From the NCBI GenBank assembly GCA_025201375.1, contig JAIWZP010000070.1:62001-126000 (forward strand): a stretch of 64,000 bases of DNA. The letters run 5' to 3'. Origin of the DNA: Gongronella butleri (Eukaryota; Mucoromycota; Mucoromycetes; Mucorales; Cunninghamellaceae). A program made the translations under genes and the position numbers. Under the pieces are notes generated by a model. It made no database searches, was not told the origin of the DNA, and worked only from the letters and a program-made list of their open reading frames with translations. How positions within the stretch are numbered: the first letter of the stretch is position 1; the number at the start of each line of letters is the position of its first letter. Shown piece by piece: positions 51,534-63,052 of this stretch.

Positions 51534-52272
51534 ATGGCAATGCGCCTCATTTTCCGTCGCTTCCCCGCCTCCCCGCGCCCCCTTTCTCCAATAAAAAAAG
51601 AAAGATCTGCGCTCTTTATGCTTTGCTGGTTCTTGGATGATGTGGTTATTTTGGATTCTGATACGACTTTTTTTGCGCCTCGTTGCCAGGATTGGCAAGA
51701 GGAACACAAGTCGGTGACACCAGGTGGGCCAGACCCAGAGCCTGTTTTTTCTGATTTGCCGGGAGTTGAATGGGCGGCATTACCAAGTTTGGATGCACGC
51801 GCCCAAATCAAAAAACGCTTTGTCCATGTTCAATCTCGTGCCCAACTGGCGTTTGCCATGGATGTAGTTTTTCTTTTTTGTTTTGTTTTGTGGCAAGATC
51901 ATGTATCTAAAGTTCTGACACAAAGCAAGTTCTGACACAGAAACCTGTAAAATATCCAAAGGTCCATTGGCTCTCTTTTTGGCGAGATTTCGATCGCATT
52001 GACCCCTCATGGGTGCTGCCCATTGGAGATTGGTACATTGCCAATTGCTTGTTTCCCGCGCGCTTCCTGGGAAGCCAAGCGTATAGACTCTTTTTTGTTT
52101 TTGCATCCAATTGTGGATGATGTGATCAAGCTCACGAAAAGTGATCGACCCCTTCTCTTGCAGTTGCATTTCCCTGGACATGGCAAAACAAGACACCAAT
52201 GGCAAAGAAGCGGTCAAGGTTGCACAAAAATGGCAACGTGCGGGCAGACCGATGGCGTGCCCAATCAAGTAG
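51534..52272 (+). CDS. Hypothetical protein, three exons, 192 aa
   Basis: Three segments (51534-51863, 51941-52080, 52164-52272) join in phase with good GT-AG borders (GTAGTT...ACACAG, GTATAG...TTGCAG) to 192 residues. The joined product has protein-like composition: a Trp/Asp-rich region (DWQEEHKSV, LPGVEWAALPSLDARAQIKK), then KYPKVHWLSFWRDFDRIDPS, WVLPIGDWYIANCLFPARFL and a Lys/Gln-rich end. I do not recognise it. The N-terminal about 50 residues are basic and may instead be leader; a 48-nt segment at 51642-51689 could be an additional in-phase intron. It could be a decayed gene, since it lies directly beyond the duplication edge and no polyadenylation signal is evident. Confidence 0.35.
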
Positions 52273-53256
52273 GGGTGATATTCATCGGCCCGCCGGGCCT
52301 CCACGTTTGTTCACAATTGCCAAAAGGTCAAAAAGTTGAAAATAAGAGTGGCGCCCCGCAAAAACAGCAAAAAAAAAAAAAAGTGAGGCGCGATTGGGCC
52401 CTGGGGTGGTGGCTGCAGAGGCTCAAAGGTCAGCCCGCGCGCCCATTGGTGCCTTGGGGTCGGCCTAAAAAAGGCATTATTTTTATTTTAAATTTTTCGA
52501 TCTCCTCAAAGGACCTCTTGAAGGTCAAAGAAGTCTAGGTCTCTTTTTTTGTTTGGGCATAGGCATCCCTTCCCCCCTCCGTCCCCCCTCTATTTTAGCT
52601 CCCATTTTTTTTTTCAAAACGACAACAATGTTGGCGGCATGATTCAAATAGTAAATCGACGCGCGCTATAAAATAAAAAGCATCCACGCGCTTTTAATAC
52701 GCACAATCAAACAAATGGGCTCGGAATGCCAGCAGATTCTAAGAAGCAAAATGCCGGTGGAAAGATTGTAGAAAATGGGCCCTGGTCATTGTGTTGCGTG
52801 AGAGAGAAAAAAGAATTTTTTTTTGTGTGAGCGTGAGCATGAGTGTGTGAGTGGTTGTGTGTGTGCGTGTGTGTGAGTTGTGCAGGCGGATTTTTTTTTG
52901 TGTCGATCGCTCGTCACTCTGAGCGGACTTTTGAAGTGAATATAAAGAGGTGGACGGAAGGAGGTGCGCCCCATTTTTCCCTTTTTTTTTCCTCTTCCTT
53001 TTTTTTATTGCTTCTTTAGCTTTTCCCCCCTTGTTGACTCGTTTTTTCCACTTCTTGTCTGGTTTTCCTTTGGACTTCCTCCCCCCTCCTCTCTCTTTAG
53101 ACTTTGTTCTCAAGCACTCCTCTGCTTGCCTCTCTTCAACCTGCAACATTGAGTTCATTCCAACTGACAGCACGCGGTGAACAAGTGCGCCAAGACTACT
53201 CGCCCACAGCCAATAAGACGACGACGACCACCACCACCACTACGACGACCACAGAT
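52273..53256. other. 5' region of the trihelix-like gene, simple repeats
   Basis: Holds a TG-rich simple repeat (about 52825-52880), then a long T/C-rich leader (52977-53100) and an ACG/ACC repeat (53218-53250) just before the trihelix-like start. No other gene was recognised. Confidence 0.5.
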
Positions 53257-54649
53257 ATGCTGGCGATGACTACATATGCAGCGCCTTTACCCAGCAAGAG
53301 CAAGAAACCCTACAAGAGCTGGCTCAAGGATGGTGTGGCCGGTGGTCCGTGCTCCATGGATATCCTCATCCAGTGGCTCTCTGTGAAGGCTAATGTCGCA
53401 AAGTGGCGCGGCGACGAGGCAGAACGCACTCCCAAAAAGGTCCTGTTGGAGAATATCTTGGACATTATGCGTCAACACGAGATCCATCATCGCCTTGCCA
53501 AGGATATCGCGAGCAAAATATCCACTCTTCAGAGCAATTACCGCACTGCACGCGAGTGGAATGAATCCGAAGGCAAGCGTTTGCGTGACAGTGGCGTGGA
53601 ACCCGATGCCGTCCATGGTAAAAACGCGCGACAAAAAAAGAAAAAAAGTGGGAAAAAAATTAAACGCGTCGCGGTAGATTCTCACTCTTTTTATGATGAT
53701 GATTATTGAAACAGAGGAATTGGTAAAGCGATTCCCGTACTGGGACGCGTTGCACAGCACGTTTGGCACGAAAGCACTGGAGAGCTCATATAACCAGAGC
53801 AGCTATCAGCCTCCTCACACGAGCACGGCCAGTAGCTGGCCCATGTCGTTGAGCAGCATCATGCACAAGGTGGATGAGGTCAAGCTTGAGCAGACGGAGC
53901 GCCTGAACAAGGACGATACCGACGACACGGACGATTTGGAGGATGACACGACGCGCACGCGCCGATCCAGCGACGATAACAGCCTGACTTCGCCGCCGTC
54001 GCTTCATCAGCCGCTCGTCATCCGACCTTTACCAAGATCCTTCCAGCCGCGCCACCCCAATGAGCCCACAACGCCAGGCAGCCAACATCCACATCGCTTA
54101 CCCCCGCCTGCCAACCACCACGCACACCCACATACGTCGCCACATCATCATCATCATCATCCCCCCTCCCACCAGCATTCCCCGCGTCAACAGCACTCAC
54201 AGCAGCAGCAGGCGCCCCTTCATCACCCACAGCAGCAGCAGCAGCAACAACAACAACAGCTGCAGCAGCATCATCATCCTCAGCATCAGCAGCATCAGCA
54301 GCATCCGTCGCACCCACCGCACTCGCACCCACAGCAACAGCAGCAGCAGCAGCAGCAGCGCCAGCAGCAGCAGCAGCAACAGCAGCTTCACCGCGCAGAC
54401 TCCCCAAATACCAGCGACGCGCCATTGGCAGATTCCTTGCTTAAGATCTCTCGCGAAAAAGAGGCCGGAAGGATGAAGCGCTCGCAAGACATGCTGCAAT
54501 TCCTCCGCGAAAAGCGCACAGAGCGTGAAACACTCTTAATCGAAAAGGAGCGCACAAAACGAATCAAGGCAAGGGCGGATCTCGTCAAGAACCTATTGCA
54601 AGCAGGCTTCTCAAAGGATGAAATCACAAAGCAACTCGATCGCGCATGA
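53257..54649 (+). CDS. Trihelix/SANT-like DNA-binding protein, Gln/His-rich, 431 aa
   Basis: Two exons (53257-53617, 53715-54649) join in phase to 431 residues. Residues about 15-140 form a fungal trihelix or Myb/SANT-like domain: KPYKSWLKDGVAGGPCSMDI, LIQWLSVKANVAKWRGDEAE, TPKKVLLENILDIMRQHEIH, AKDIASKISTLQSNYRTARE and, across the intron, RFPYWDALHSTFG. The middle is acidic then very long His/Pro/Gln low complexity (CAG and CAT repeats). The C-terminal 70 residues form a charged helix or coiled coil (KRSQDMLQFLREKRTERETL, LVKNLLQAGFSKDEITKQL). It is probably a transcription factor; targets are unknown. ATG 53257 follows an ACG-repeat leader; the next in-frame ATG is three codons on. Confidence 0.8.
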
Positions 54650-57529
54650 CCCAACGACCACCCTTCCATGCTTCTTTTTTTTTTTCTTTTTTTTTTCCCT
54701 CTCCCTCTTTCCCAATAATGGCTCACTCAGTGTTGATCCCCTGCCTTTCCTCTCCCCCCTCTCTCTTTTTCTCCCCTTGCCCCCCTCCTTTTTCTATCAA
54801 CCTGGCGGTGCTTTCCCTTTTTATTTTGTCGATTTCACGCCTTCCCCTCCCCGTCTTTTCGATGTTGCGAGCCCCGCCTCTCCCACCCCATGGCGCGCCG
54901 CACAAGCTCACACGTGTCGTGCCTTGTCATAATATGTGTCTCTTTTTTTTTCTCTTTTTTTTTCTTTGTGCATCTTATTTTGAACTGTCTCATTCTCCCT
55001 CGTCCCCCCCTCCTCCCATTCCTTATAATTCGTTGTGTTTGTATCCATGCCCCCAAATAAAACAAAAAAAAATCTTTTTTCTCGTGGGCCAGGAAGCATC
55101 CAAATTGGGATTTGGGTGATGCAAGCTTGGAGGATGGTTGTTTTTAGGCCAGTTCTGCATTCCCATTGGTACTTGCCCATATGAGGGAAATTCTGTAGAC
55201 AAACGCAGAAATAAAAAACACCTCTCTGCCCTCCCTAAAGTAGCAATCGGTCAGCTGGTCCGCCAAAACAAGGAAAAAGCCAGCAAAGGCAAGGAGGACC
55301 TTTGTTTTGGCTAACGCATCGCCCTCTTTTTGTGACCGGCTTGGCTTTTTGTGTTGCTTCTTTTGAATCAAAAGGACTTTTTGTGGTTGGCATGCAAAAT
55401 GGGGACGTGCGACGTGAGGTCTGCGCGCCGAAAATTTCTGCGAATCAGCGAACTCTTCCGTTGGAATGAAGGCCAAAGGGAAATATAATCCCCTGCGCTA
55501 GGTGTGTGAGTGTCTGCTTGGTCGGGATCAATGGGCTTTTTTTTTTGTTCATCTCCTTTTCCTATTCAATGGGCAAGTCTTTTTTTTTTTAATGGGCCGA
55601 TCAAAAAAAAGTCTAGCCACCCCTCGACGCGCACGTGCTGGCTGAACAGTTCGCCAAAAGACAATGATTGGACAAATGAGGAGTGACGAAAAGGTGGCTG
55701 ATTTCTTCTTTTTTTTTTGGCTGGACCAAGCATCGTTTCCACGTCGCTGTGCCAATTGAGAAAGAAAAAAAATGAGCCTCTTGGATCGTCGCCTTTACCG
55801 CTTTTTTGCAACCATGGGAATGCCCTGTAGAACGTCATCTTGCCTTTTCAAGCACGCCTCTTGCCGAAAATGGATCCTCCAAAGGACCTAACTCTAAAAA
55901 AAGGAGGAGGCGGCGGCCCTAATCCTTTTCTTTCCTGCCCCTCACGTCTCCTCTTTTTTTTTTCTTGCATGCTTTTACCTCCGATCCAATTTGAACGCTC
56001 GCGTTCCAGAACCCAAAAGAAGAACCAACCACACTTTTGCTTTTTTTTTTTTTTTTTTTTTTTTTTGGCTCTTGCAGATTCCCTTGTGGTCATCTTCCTC
56101 CCCTGCAAATTCATCGTCGTAATGAGCACGGCCCAACTCTTTTTTTCTGATAAGACAGCGACCATTTTTCCGTCCGACTCCTCCTGACCTCATTTTTGCA
56201 TGCCCACGCCATTCTCTGGAAGAACATTAGATGCCCCATTTTGGATCATGTTGCCATTATGCCGGACCTGTTGGGCGTTAGGACGTTGCCAACCCAACCG
56301 AAACGCGCCACGGCAAACCATTGGGCTTCCTATCGCCCCTGGACAAAGTTGCCTTTCTTGAGGCTTGAGGGGGATCACGCAAGGAAAACAGACTTTTGAG
56401 TGCTCAGAAAAGCAGGATATGGCCGAATTGGACCAAGGTTAGAGTTGTTGCACGCGTCTTGTGTAATGCTCCAATTCTAATTCCAATTCCCAGCATTTGG
56501 GTGTGGGTCGCATTGCTTAAAATCTCGATCATGGATAGAGTTTAAGAGAAAAAAAAAGTGTGTGTTGCTGGCGTACGTCGTCTCGCATGACACGCTGGCC
56601 CCTGCCAGACCATGCACGTCGCCCAATTTGTGCATACGCGGCAAATAGGCACTCAGCTGACGCACACACATCGTCCAGCCTTTTCGCTGCTTTTTTATTT
56701 TATTTTTATTTTTGTCCCAAATCTCAAATTCAACAGCTGCAGCTGCGGGTTGCCGCAAGGGAGCAAACGGGCCAATTGCTTTGTCGTTGGTGAGCGCAAC
56801 CCCTTGTGCTGTACTATCTCACTGCAGCCAATGCACGACAAAAAGGGCGCGCTCAAACGGCAAGGTTTGATCAGCAAATCCGCAAAACGACATTAAAAGG
56901 CAACGTCTCACGTGCTCCATGCTTGCCCATTCCTGGGAATAAACCCAATGCGCGTCCAATTTGGCCACGTTGCCCGATCACATTCTAACATGGCCCCCCT
57001 CAGAGCGCCGAAGGATGCAAAAAATAGTGATGTTTTCGCCCTTTTGCTCCCGCACTTCGCATGCATGGGCCGCGCGGCCGCCGCTGAACCCCGCGCCCAA
57101 TCCCGGCTGCGCTAAATTAGGTAAGCTCATGCACGTCGCAAAAATTCGATGCCACGCGTTGCTGCAACCCAACAACCAAAAAGCCAAAAAAATCATTCTC
57201 GCGCAGACTCGAAAAAAGGCGCTAAACAATTCATGGACTCATACAGCCAGCAATGCCATTAGTTGAATTGAGCGCCCTTTTGTCTAGTGGAGACATAAAA
57301 AGCCGGAGGTAAATTGAACAATTGTCGCGCATTTGTCGAGGGCGCGGCCATTTTCTACCAAATCCGCGGGAAACACCACAATCGCTTGCCCAGCTCATGA
57401 GAAATAGGGAACAATGAGAAAGGGAGCGGAAATGCAGCTGTTGGCTAGGCTAGATCCGCTTGAAAGACGTTCATGATGCTCATGCGACCTTGTTACGTGC
57501 AAAACACGACTTTTGGATGTTAGTTGTCG
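54650..57529. other. Intergenic, about 2.9 kb, pyrimidine-rich then plain
   Basis: The first 450 bp (54660-55060) are strongly T/C-rich 3' sequence of the trihelix-like gene. T runs at 55929-55938 and 56040-56066 follow. Frames on both strands are short and of low-complexity or random composition; the longest (55144-55476 minus) lacks any recognisable motif. No gene or RNA was recognised. Confidence 0.5.
55056..55061 (+). terminator. Candidate polyadenylation signal of the trihelix-like gene
   Basis: AATAAA about 410 nt after the stop, followed by an A-run and T-rich stretch. The distance is longer than for other genes here, so assignment is tentative. Confidence 0.35.
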
Positions 57530-59120
57530 TGTTTCCGGTTTACAGAGGAGCTTGAGAGCTGCTTTTGTGCGCAAAGGTTGGGTCCAGTTGAAGGTGTAAA
57601 TTTCAGGGCGCGTTCTATTGTACTTTTGCCTTGAAATCGCATTTTGTAAAAAAGACACTTTTGTGAATGCCATTTAAGCAGGGACTTTTTGAAACCCCAC
57701 GAAATATTGACACGCCCGTGTGCTTCGGCACCGCGACTTGCTAACGAACCCAGTTTTGTCGCGCTAACACACATCAATGCTGCGCAATCGTCGATCATCG
57801 TGATTTTCACGAAAATGCGCGTTTTCTCGACTTTCCGCCACTCGAGCAGCCTGAGATTTTGTCATCCACACGAGACTATAGCGCGATTCAACTTTGCTTT
57901 ATGGGTCAATGTACTCAGATGCAGCAAGCCCGAGATAATCAAAAATGAGTCAAGTAATTCCACCTATTTGCACATTGCGCGTTCTTTGCATTAATTGATC
58001 CATTTGAAATTATGCAATGAATGGCACGCGTTGTCAGCTCCAACTTTGATGCTTTCAGCATTGCAGCAAAATGATGCGGAAGAGAGTTGTACCATGACAA
58101 CAAATTATGCCACCATTTTAGCGCGCTTTTATGAGCTTCCTACTATCCAAACCGCTCAAACCCAGACGCCGTGGAGAGACCACGTTCACTTTTACATTTT
58201 CCAATATTTAAGCGACCCACTGCAGGACGTAGAAAAAAAAAGTGGATAAAAAATGGCTGAGTTGTTGAGTTTATGTCAATTTACACGCGTTTATTAAAGG
58301 CAGTCTTGCCGGCATCGCACACCACTACAAGTAGCACGGCAACAGTTCCAATCCTATAGCTTGCAGCATTCCCTAGACAGAAACATTGGTGGTGAAAAAT
58401 CCAATTTTGTGTTTTAAAAGGGGGTTTCTTGTCCAGATTCCTTTTTAGGCAACGTAGCGCGTCCCTTAATGATGGAAAATATGCCAGAGAACGCGCTCTA
58501 CGCATTGCACTTGGTGTCGAGAAATTTGGTTCAGTGCGAGTCCATGAAAACTGCGAAATATTGCTGTTTTGTTAGTGTTGTCTAGCACAATTCTTTCCCA
58601 CATCATTATTCTTGTAGCTGCAGCGTGTGTCACCCTGTGCATCTGATTTCAGATGGCTGAACTGATGCAAAAGATGTGCAAAGTGCCAAGAGCGGTGGTT
58701 ATTTCACTCGTGTCTGATTAAATCGGTTACGCTGCACCTGTGCACCTTGATCACCGTAACAAAGTTGAATCGCGCTACAGTCTCGTGTTGATGACAAAAT
58801 TTCAGGCTGTTCGAGTGGCGGAAAGTCGAGAAAACGCGCATTTTCGTGAAAATGACGTTAATCGACGATTGCTCACCATTGAGACGCGCTACCGCGGCCT
58901 AACTGGGTTCATTAGGAAGCCGCAATGCCAACGTACACGAGTGTGTCAAAATTTCGTGGGGTTTCAAAAAGTCCCTGCTTAATTGGCATTCACAAAAGTG
59001 TCCTTTTTACAAAATGCGATTTGAAGGTAAAATTACAACAGAACGCGTCCTGAAAATTATAACCCAACGGGACCCACTCCTTGCGCACAAAAGCAGCTCT
59101 CAAGCTCCGTTGTAAATCAT
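57530..59120. repeat. Foldback element, copy P3
   Basis: Left arm 57530-57910 and right arm 58755-59115 are clear reverse complements with long matched blocks, for example GCACAAAAGCAGCTCTCAAG at 59089 against CTTGAGAGCTGCTTTTGTGC at 57550, and TTTCGTGGGGTTTCAAAAAG near 58953 against its complement near 57690. The core word CTTAAATGGCATTCACAAAA is present in both arms (one has TTAATTGG). The roughly 850-bp centre is unique apart from a short open frame at 57995-58249 (84 codons, no known domain). No transposase gene is present. Confidence 0.8.
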
Positions 59121-59320
59121 GTACATGACGACTAGCATTCAAAATGGTGTTTTGCACGGAAAAGCAGGCATATGTACAACATGAGTGGCTAGATCCCTTT
59201 CTCTTGAGCGCGTGGCAAGCAGCGCACAAGCTGGGACCGCCCTCGATTCAAGTATAAAACAATCTATTTAGCGTTTATTCCGTCTAAAACTATGATACAA
59301 TGCGAAAAAAACAAGAAAAT

Positions 59321-60277
59321 CTAGGACCTGACTGGCAATTCGTCCAGTGGCGGGGTAACCTGTCCACGCCATAATTCGCGGATGACCTTGCGGTGGATGA
59401 TGTGCCTGTCGATGATGCCGTCGACGTGGCACTCGCGGACGTTTCCATACATTTGGCCGCCAAGTCCGCGTTGGTGGATGATCATGTTGCCTGCGAACTT
59501 GTGGCCGCCAAAGTGCGATGTGCCGTAGACAAGGACCTTGCCTGGCAGGTCGGCACGTCGCGCGTCGACGCCTCGGCGCAGCGCGTCGACAATCAATGGG
59601 CCAATTTTGCCACAGCGCATGTCGCGGCGCTCGTGCGTGCAAACAAGGATGACGGCAAACACGTCGTCAGGCAGTGGTTGTTGCAGGGGTGTCTTGGGCA
59701 GCGGCTGCGCCGGGTCGCGCCACAGGGACGCGAGCACAGGTTGCAATTGTGCAGGATCGCGCATGGTCTCGGCGTCCACGCCCGTGTACGCGACAAAATC
59801 GGGGAAAACAAGCACATCGCATAATGTGTTGCTTTTGGCGGGTGCGCGGTCCGCGATGGTCATGAGGAAGGAGTTGTCCGTGGGCGGTGGCGGGTCATGG
59901 CGGTGCGATTTGAGGTACTCGTGCTCCAATGCCTGCGCAACGTGCACGGCGCCGCCAGGAACAGCTTCGACCTTGGACCGTGTCCAGTCTGGCGCGTCCG
60001 CACCCACACACATGACAATGTGGCGCTGCGGCGACGTGCGCTGTGCCACCATATCCGCGTCCATGTCGATCTTCTTGCCAAGGACCGCAGGCAAAGGGTG
60101 CTTTTGGCACGGCACAAACCCGTTGGCCGCTCGGTCCACGCTTGTGTCTGGGCAGCAAGGCTCAAACCGGCCTAGCGCAAACGCCTGTGTGTCAAAAGGG
60201 ATCGTCGAGTACCGACAAAGGGGCACACGCACGCGAAAAGGCGAAGAAACGAGTGGTCGTGCGTATTTAGCCCACAT
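59321..60277 (-). CDS. AIM32-like sucrase/ferredoxin-like protein, mitochondrial
   Basis: A single frame of 318 residues. An Arg-rich N-terminus (MWAKYARPLVSSPFRVRVPL) looks like a mitochondrial presequence. The family hallmarks are present: an N-terminal cysteine pair (RFEPCCPDTS), the central strand NTLCDVLVFPDFVAY, the thioredoxin-like ferredoxin motif VILVCTHERRDMRCGKIGPL and the downstream TSHFGGHKFAGNMIIH, ending with GNVRECHVDGIIDRHIIHRK and RELWRG. In yeast Aim32 is a mitochondrial [2Fe-2S] thioredoxin-like ferredoxin affecting redox quality control of import; that function is inferred here. The open frame extends 23 codons further upstream through low-complexity sequence, and the Met chosen begins the presequence. 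Divergently arranged with NC2-beta 400 bp away. Confidence 0.88.
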   Translation of the reverse strand: MWAKYARPLVSSPFRVRVPLCRYSTIPFDTQAFALGRFEPCCPDTSVDRAANGFVPCQKHPLPAVLGKKIDMDADMVAQRTSPQRHIVMCVGADAPDWTRSKVEAVPGGAVHVAQALEHEYLKSHRHDPPPPTDNSFLMTIADRAPAKSNTLCDVLVFPDFVAYTGVDAETMRDPAQLQPVLASLWRDPAQPLPKTPLQQPLPDDVFAVILVCTHERRDMRCGKIGPLIVDALRRGVDARRADLPGKVLVYGTSHFGGHKFAGNMIIHQRGLGGQMYGNVRECHVDGIIDRHIIHRKVIRELWRGQVTPPLDELPVRS

Positions 60278-60677
60278 TTGACCGAAAAAAAAAAATGAGA
60301 GTAAAGAAAGGGGGAACAAATTTTGGCAGGTCTCAAACTCCACCATTCCCTTTTAAATCTTTCAAAAGCACCAGCCCGGCCGAGCCTCCCCGCTCGTACA
60401 TGCGCAAGGCGCGGTCCAACGGACAAAATTCAATGGTTTAAGCGATCAATGCAGCGTGTCGAATTCATTGCATCGTGCCACATCCTTCCAAAGCTTGCCA
60501 AAAGCGCCCCCATGATGACTCGCCACACAGCAACAGTGTGATCATTGGGAGGCCACAGACCACGTGCAGACCATAAAAGGCGCGATTTTTTTTTTTCTTC
60601 CGGCGCCTCTTTCTCTTTTTTTTTTTTTTTTTTTTTCTTTTTCTTTTCTTATTCTCTCCCGCCCGTACAACCCAACG
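60278..60677. promoter_or_regulatory. Divergent promoter region AIM32-like / NC2-beta
   Basis: 400 bp between the two starts. It carries an A run (60283-60294, T on the AIM32-like strand) near that start and long T runs (60587-60596, 60616-60636) shortly before the NC2-beta ATG. No TATA element was clearly identified. Confidence 0.45.
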
Positions 60678-61453
60678 ATGAGCGATACCGAGCGATCAGG
60701 TTCCGCCGTTGACGACGATCTTTCGCTGCCAAAAGGTAAAATTTTGCCCCAATTGGATTGTTCACGACAAATTCATGCCTTTTTTTTCTTCTGTTTTTCT
60801 TAGCCACTGTGCAGAAGCTCATTAACGAAATGATGCCGGACGACGTGGTGTGCGCCAAGGACACACGCGACTTGCTGATCGACTGTTGTGTTGGTAAGAA
60901 AACTTGAAGTTTTCCTTATTTTCGATAGCAAAAACTCATAAATGGCCTATTAACACCCACATTTTTTTGGCTCTGCAGAGTTCATCCACTTGATAGCGTC
61001 GGAGGCCAACGAAATATGCGAAAAGGAGACCAAGAAAACCATTGCCGGCGAGCATATTTTGGCATCCTTGCAGGCGCTTGGCTTTGAAGACTATGTCACG
61101 GATGTCGATGACGTGTACAAGGAGCACAAGAAGCAGCAAAAGGCAAGTCTCATTGCTGGCATTCTCAAGCCACGGGGCCCGCGCATGCGCGACCGCCCAG
61201 CAAGCAAAAAAAAAAAAAAAAGTGGCAATTGACGCGCGACATGACAACAAAGCTGACGTTTTTTTTTTTTTCTTTTCTTCTCCATTTCCGTTTTTTTTTT
61301 TTTTTTTTTTTTGCCGTCCCCGCAATGAAGCAGGACCGAGACAAAAAGAGCACAAGGCTGGAGAACACGGGGATCTCTGAGGAGGAATTGCTGCGACAGC
61401 AAGAACTTTTGTTTGCTGCCTCGCGCCAGAAATTCGAAGCCAACCAGCAATAG
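60678..61453 (+). CDS. NCB2: Negative cofactor 2 beta subunit (Dr1)
   Basis: Four exons (60678-60735, 60804-60893, 60979-61142, 61334-61453) join in phase to 143 residues. The histone-fold is complete: LPKATVQKLINEMMPDDVVC, AKDTRDLLIDCCVEFIHLIA, EANEICEKETKKTIAGEHIL and ALGFEDYVTDVDDVYKEHKK, followed by the conserved tail RLENTGISEEELLRQQELLF. With NC2-alpha it forms a histone-fold dimer that binds TBP on promoter DNA and blocks TFIIA/TFIIB entry. It is shorter than animal Dr1, lacking the Gln/Ala-rich C-terminus. The last intron (61143-61333) begins GCAAGT rather than GT and is the only one that keeps the frame, so it is a GC-AG intron. AATAAA at 61572. Confidence 0.95.
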
Positions 61454-61571
61454 AAACACTCCGCCCAATCCGCCCATTCTCTGTTCTTTTTGCAAATGCT
61501 GTATACCTTTTGTTGGTGTCTCTAGGTGTTTAGCCGCCTTGTATATATAGTTTCTCTCTTTTTTTTTTTTC

Positions 61572-61577
61572 AATAAA
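61572..61577 (+). terminator. Polyadenylation signal AATAAA of NC2-beta
   Basis: AATAAA lies about 120 nt after the stop codon, directly behind a T run and before the 3' end of the convergent aquaporin gene. Confidence 0.55.
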
Positions 61578-61863
61578 TCACTCATTGCTTCATGCCATGC
61601 CTGCCTTGTGGGATTATCTTGGCGATTGCCCCGACGCCTTCAATGATTTCATCACTTTTGAAGTCGATTTCTAGAAGTTGCAGGGCCATGGAGGACCAGT
61701 GGAAAAAAAAAGGATTCGAGGGGGAGAGGGGATGATCTGACAGACACAATTTGTGTTTTTATTAAGGTGTTGGCAATGATGAGGGATGAAACTATTATGT
61801 GAATATGAAATTGGGATAGGGATGTGGGGAGGGGGTGGTGACAAATGGTGATGAAGATGTCTT

Positions 61864-62138
61864 TTACATAGGCGTGACCTTGCCGGGATTGGGCGAGGCC
61901 GAGGCACCCAAGGCAGGACGGGAGTCGGTGACGGGATTACCGCTGCCCAGAGCGGGCGAGGAGTTGGTGACGGGGTTGTTGTGGCCCAGAGCAGGCGAGG
62001 AATCCACGCCATAGTTGCCGGCACCAAGCGCAGGGCGCGAATCCAAGCCATACTCGACATCGTGCTGGTTCGATTGCGACTGCGTTCGGATCATGGGGTC
62101 GTTCATCATCTGCTTCTCAGTGGGCTGCTGCGAATCGG

Positions 62139-62172
<34 letters not shown>

Positions 62173-63052
62173 TGAGTTTCAAGGTCATGAGCGCGTTTTT
62201 TTTTCCCAATGTGTTGCATGTTCTTACAAAGGCATTGGTGAAACCCTTGTGGATAAAGTAGACAATGGTGGCAAAGAAACCGCCAATCAAGGGGCCGAAC
62301 CAAAAGATCCAGCTATTAGCCCAACGACCGGTCACAACGGCAGCACCAAAGGAACGAGCAGGGTTGATAGATGTGCCATCAATGGGGGTGCCAATCATGT
62401 GGCACATGAACACGGTGAGGCCGACTACAATGGGTGCAAACTTAACCAGTGGTTCCTGGTTCTCGACAATGACGAAGAGGACGACGGCACAGAGGACAAA
62501 CGTGAGCAGCATCTCGGCAAAAAAGCCTTGCGCATAATTAAAACCGGGGTTCAGCGCATTGACACCCTGCAGGATGTTGGCGGTGGTCCAATTGGCAAAG
62601 TAGGCGCCCAGAATCGCGCCCACTATCTCGGCAATAAAGATCAGCGCGCCACGCATCCAGCTCATCTGGCGCGTAATCAAAAGACACAAGAGCACAGCAG
62701 GATTCAAAGCACCACCAGAGTAAGGCGCGCACACAAACAGACCGACCGTGATGCCCGTGCCAAAGCTGAAGGCCACGCTTTGAATTTGGCTAAAAAAAAA
62801 ATCAAAAGAGCGCGTGTCAGCACGATTTTGGCCTTTTTTTCTTTTTTTTTTTTTTTACCTGACGGTGGGGCCACCAGTTTCGGTTTTGGGCGCTTCCAAT
62901 GCAGCTTGGACACCGGCAAGAGCCAGGAAGATGAAAATGGTCATGCCAATCAACTCAGCGAAGGCAGCAAGCAGATCCGCGCGCAAATTAGGCTTGGGCG
63001 CTTCACCGTTCAAGAACGTTTCACGCAATTTTACACGAAGATTAGTCGACAT
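61864..63052 (-). CDS. Aquaporin (MIP family)
   Basis: Three exons (63052-62859, 62789-62228, 62139-61864) join in phase to 343 residues. Six membrane segments and both pore half-helices are seen: YSGGALNPAV in loop B and GTSINPARSFGAAVVTGRW in loop E, with both NPA motifs intact and the selectivity-filter Arg after the second NPA. Other landmarks are FAELIGMTIFIFLALAGVQA, GFFAEMLLTFVLCAVVLFVI and WIFWFGPLIGGFFATIVYFI. It is expected to pass water, possibly other small solutes. The C-terminal cytosolic tail is unusual: an acidic/Gln-rich start, then four tandem repeats of an S-x-PALG unit (61880-62045). Convergent with NC2-beta. Confidence 0.93.
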
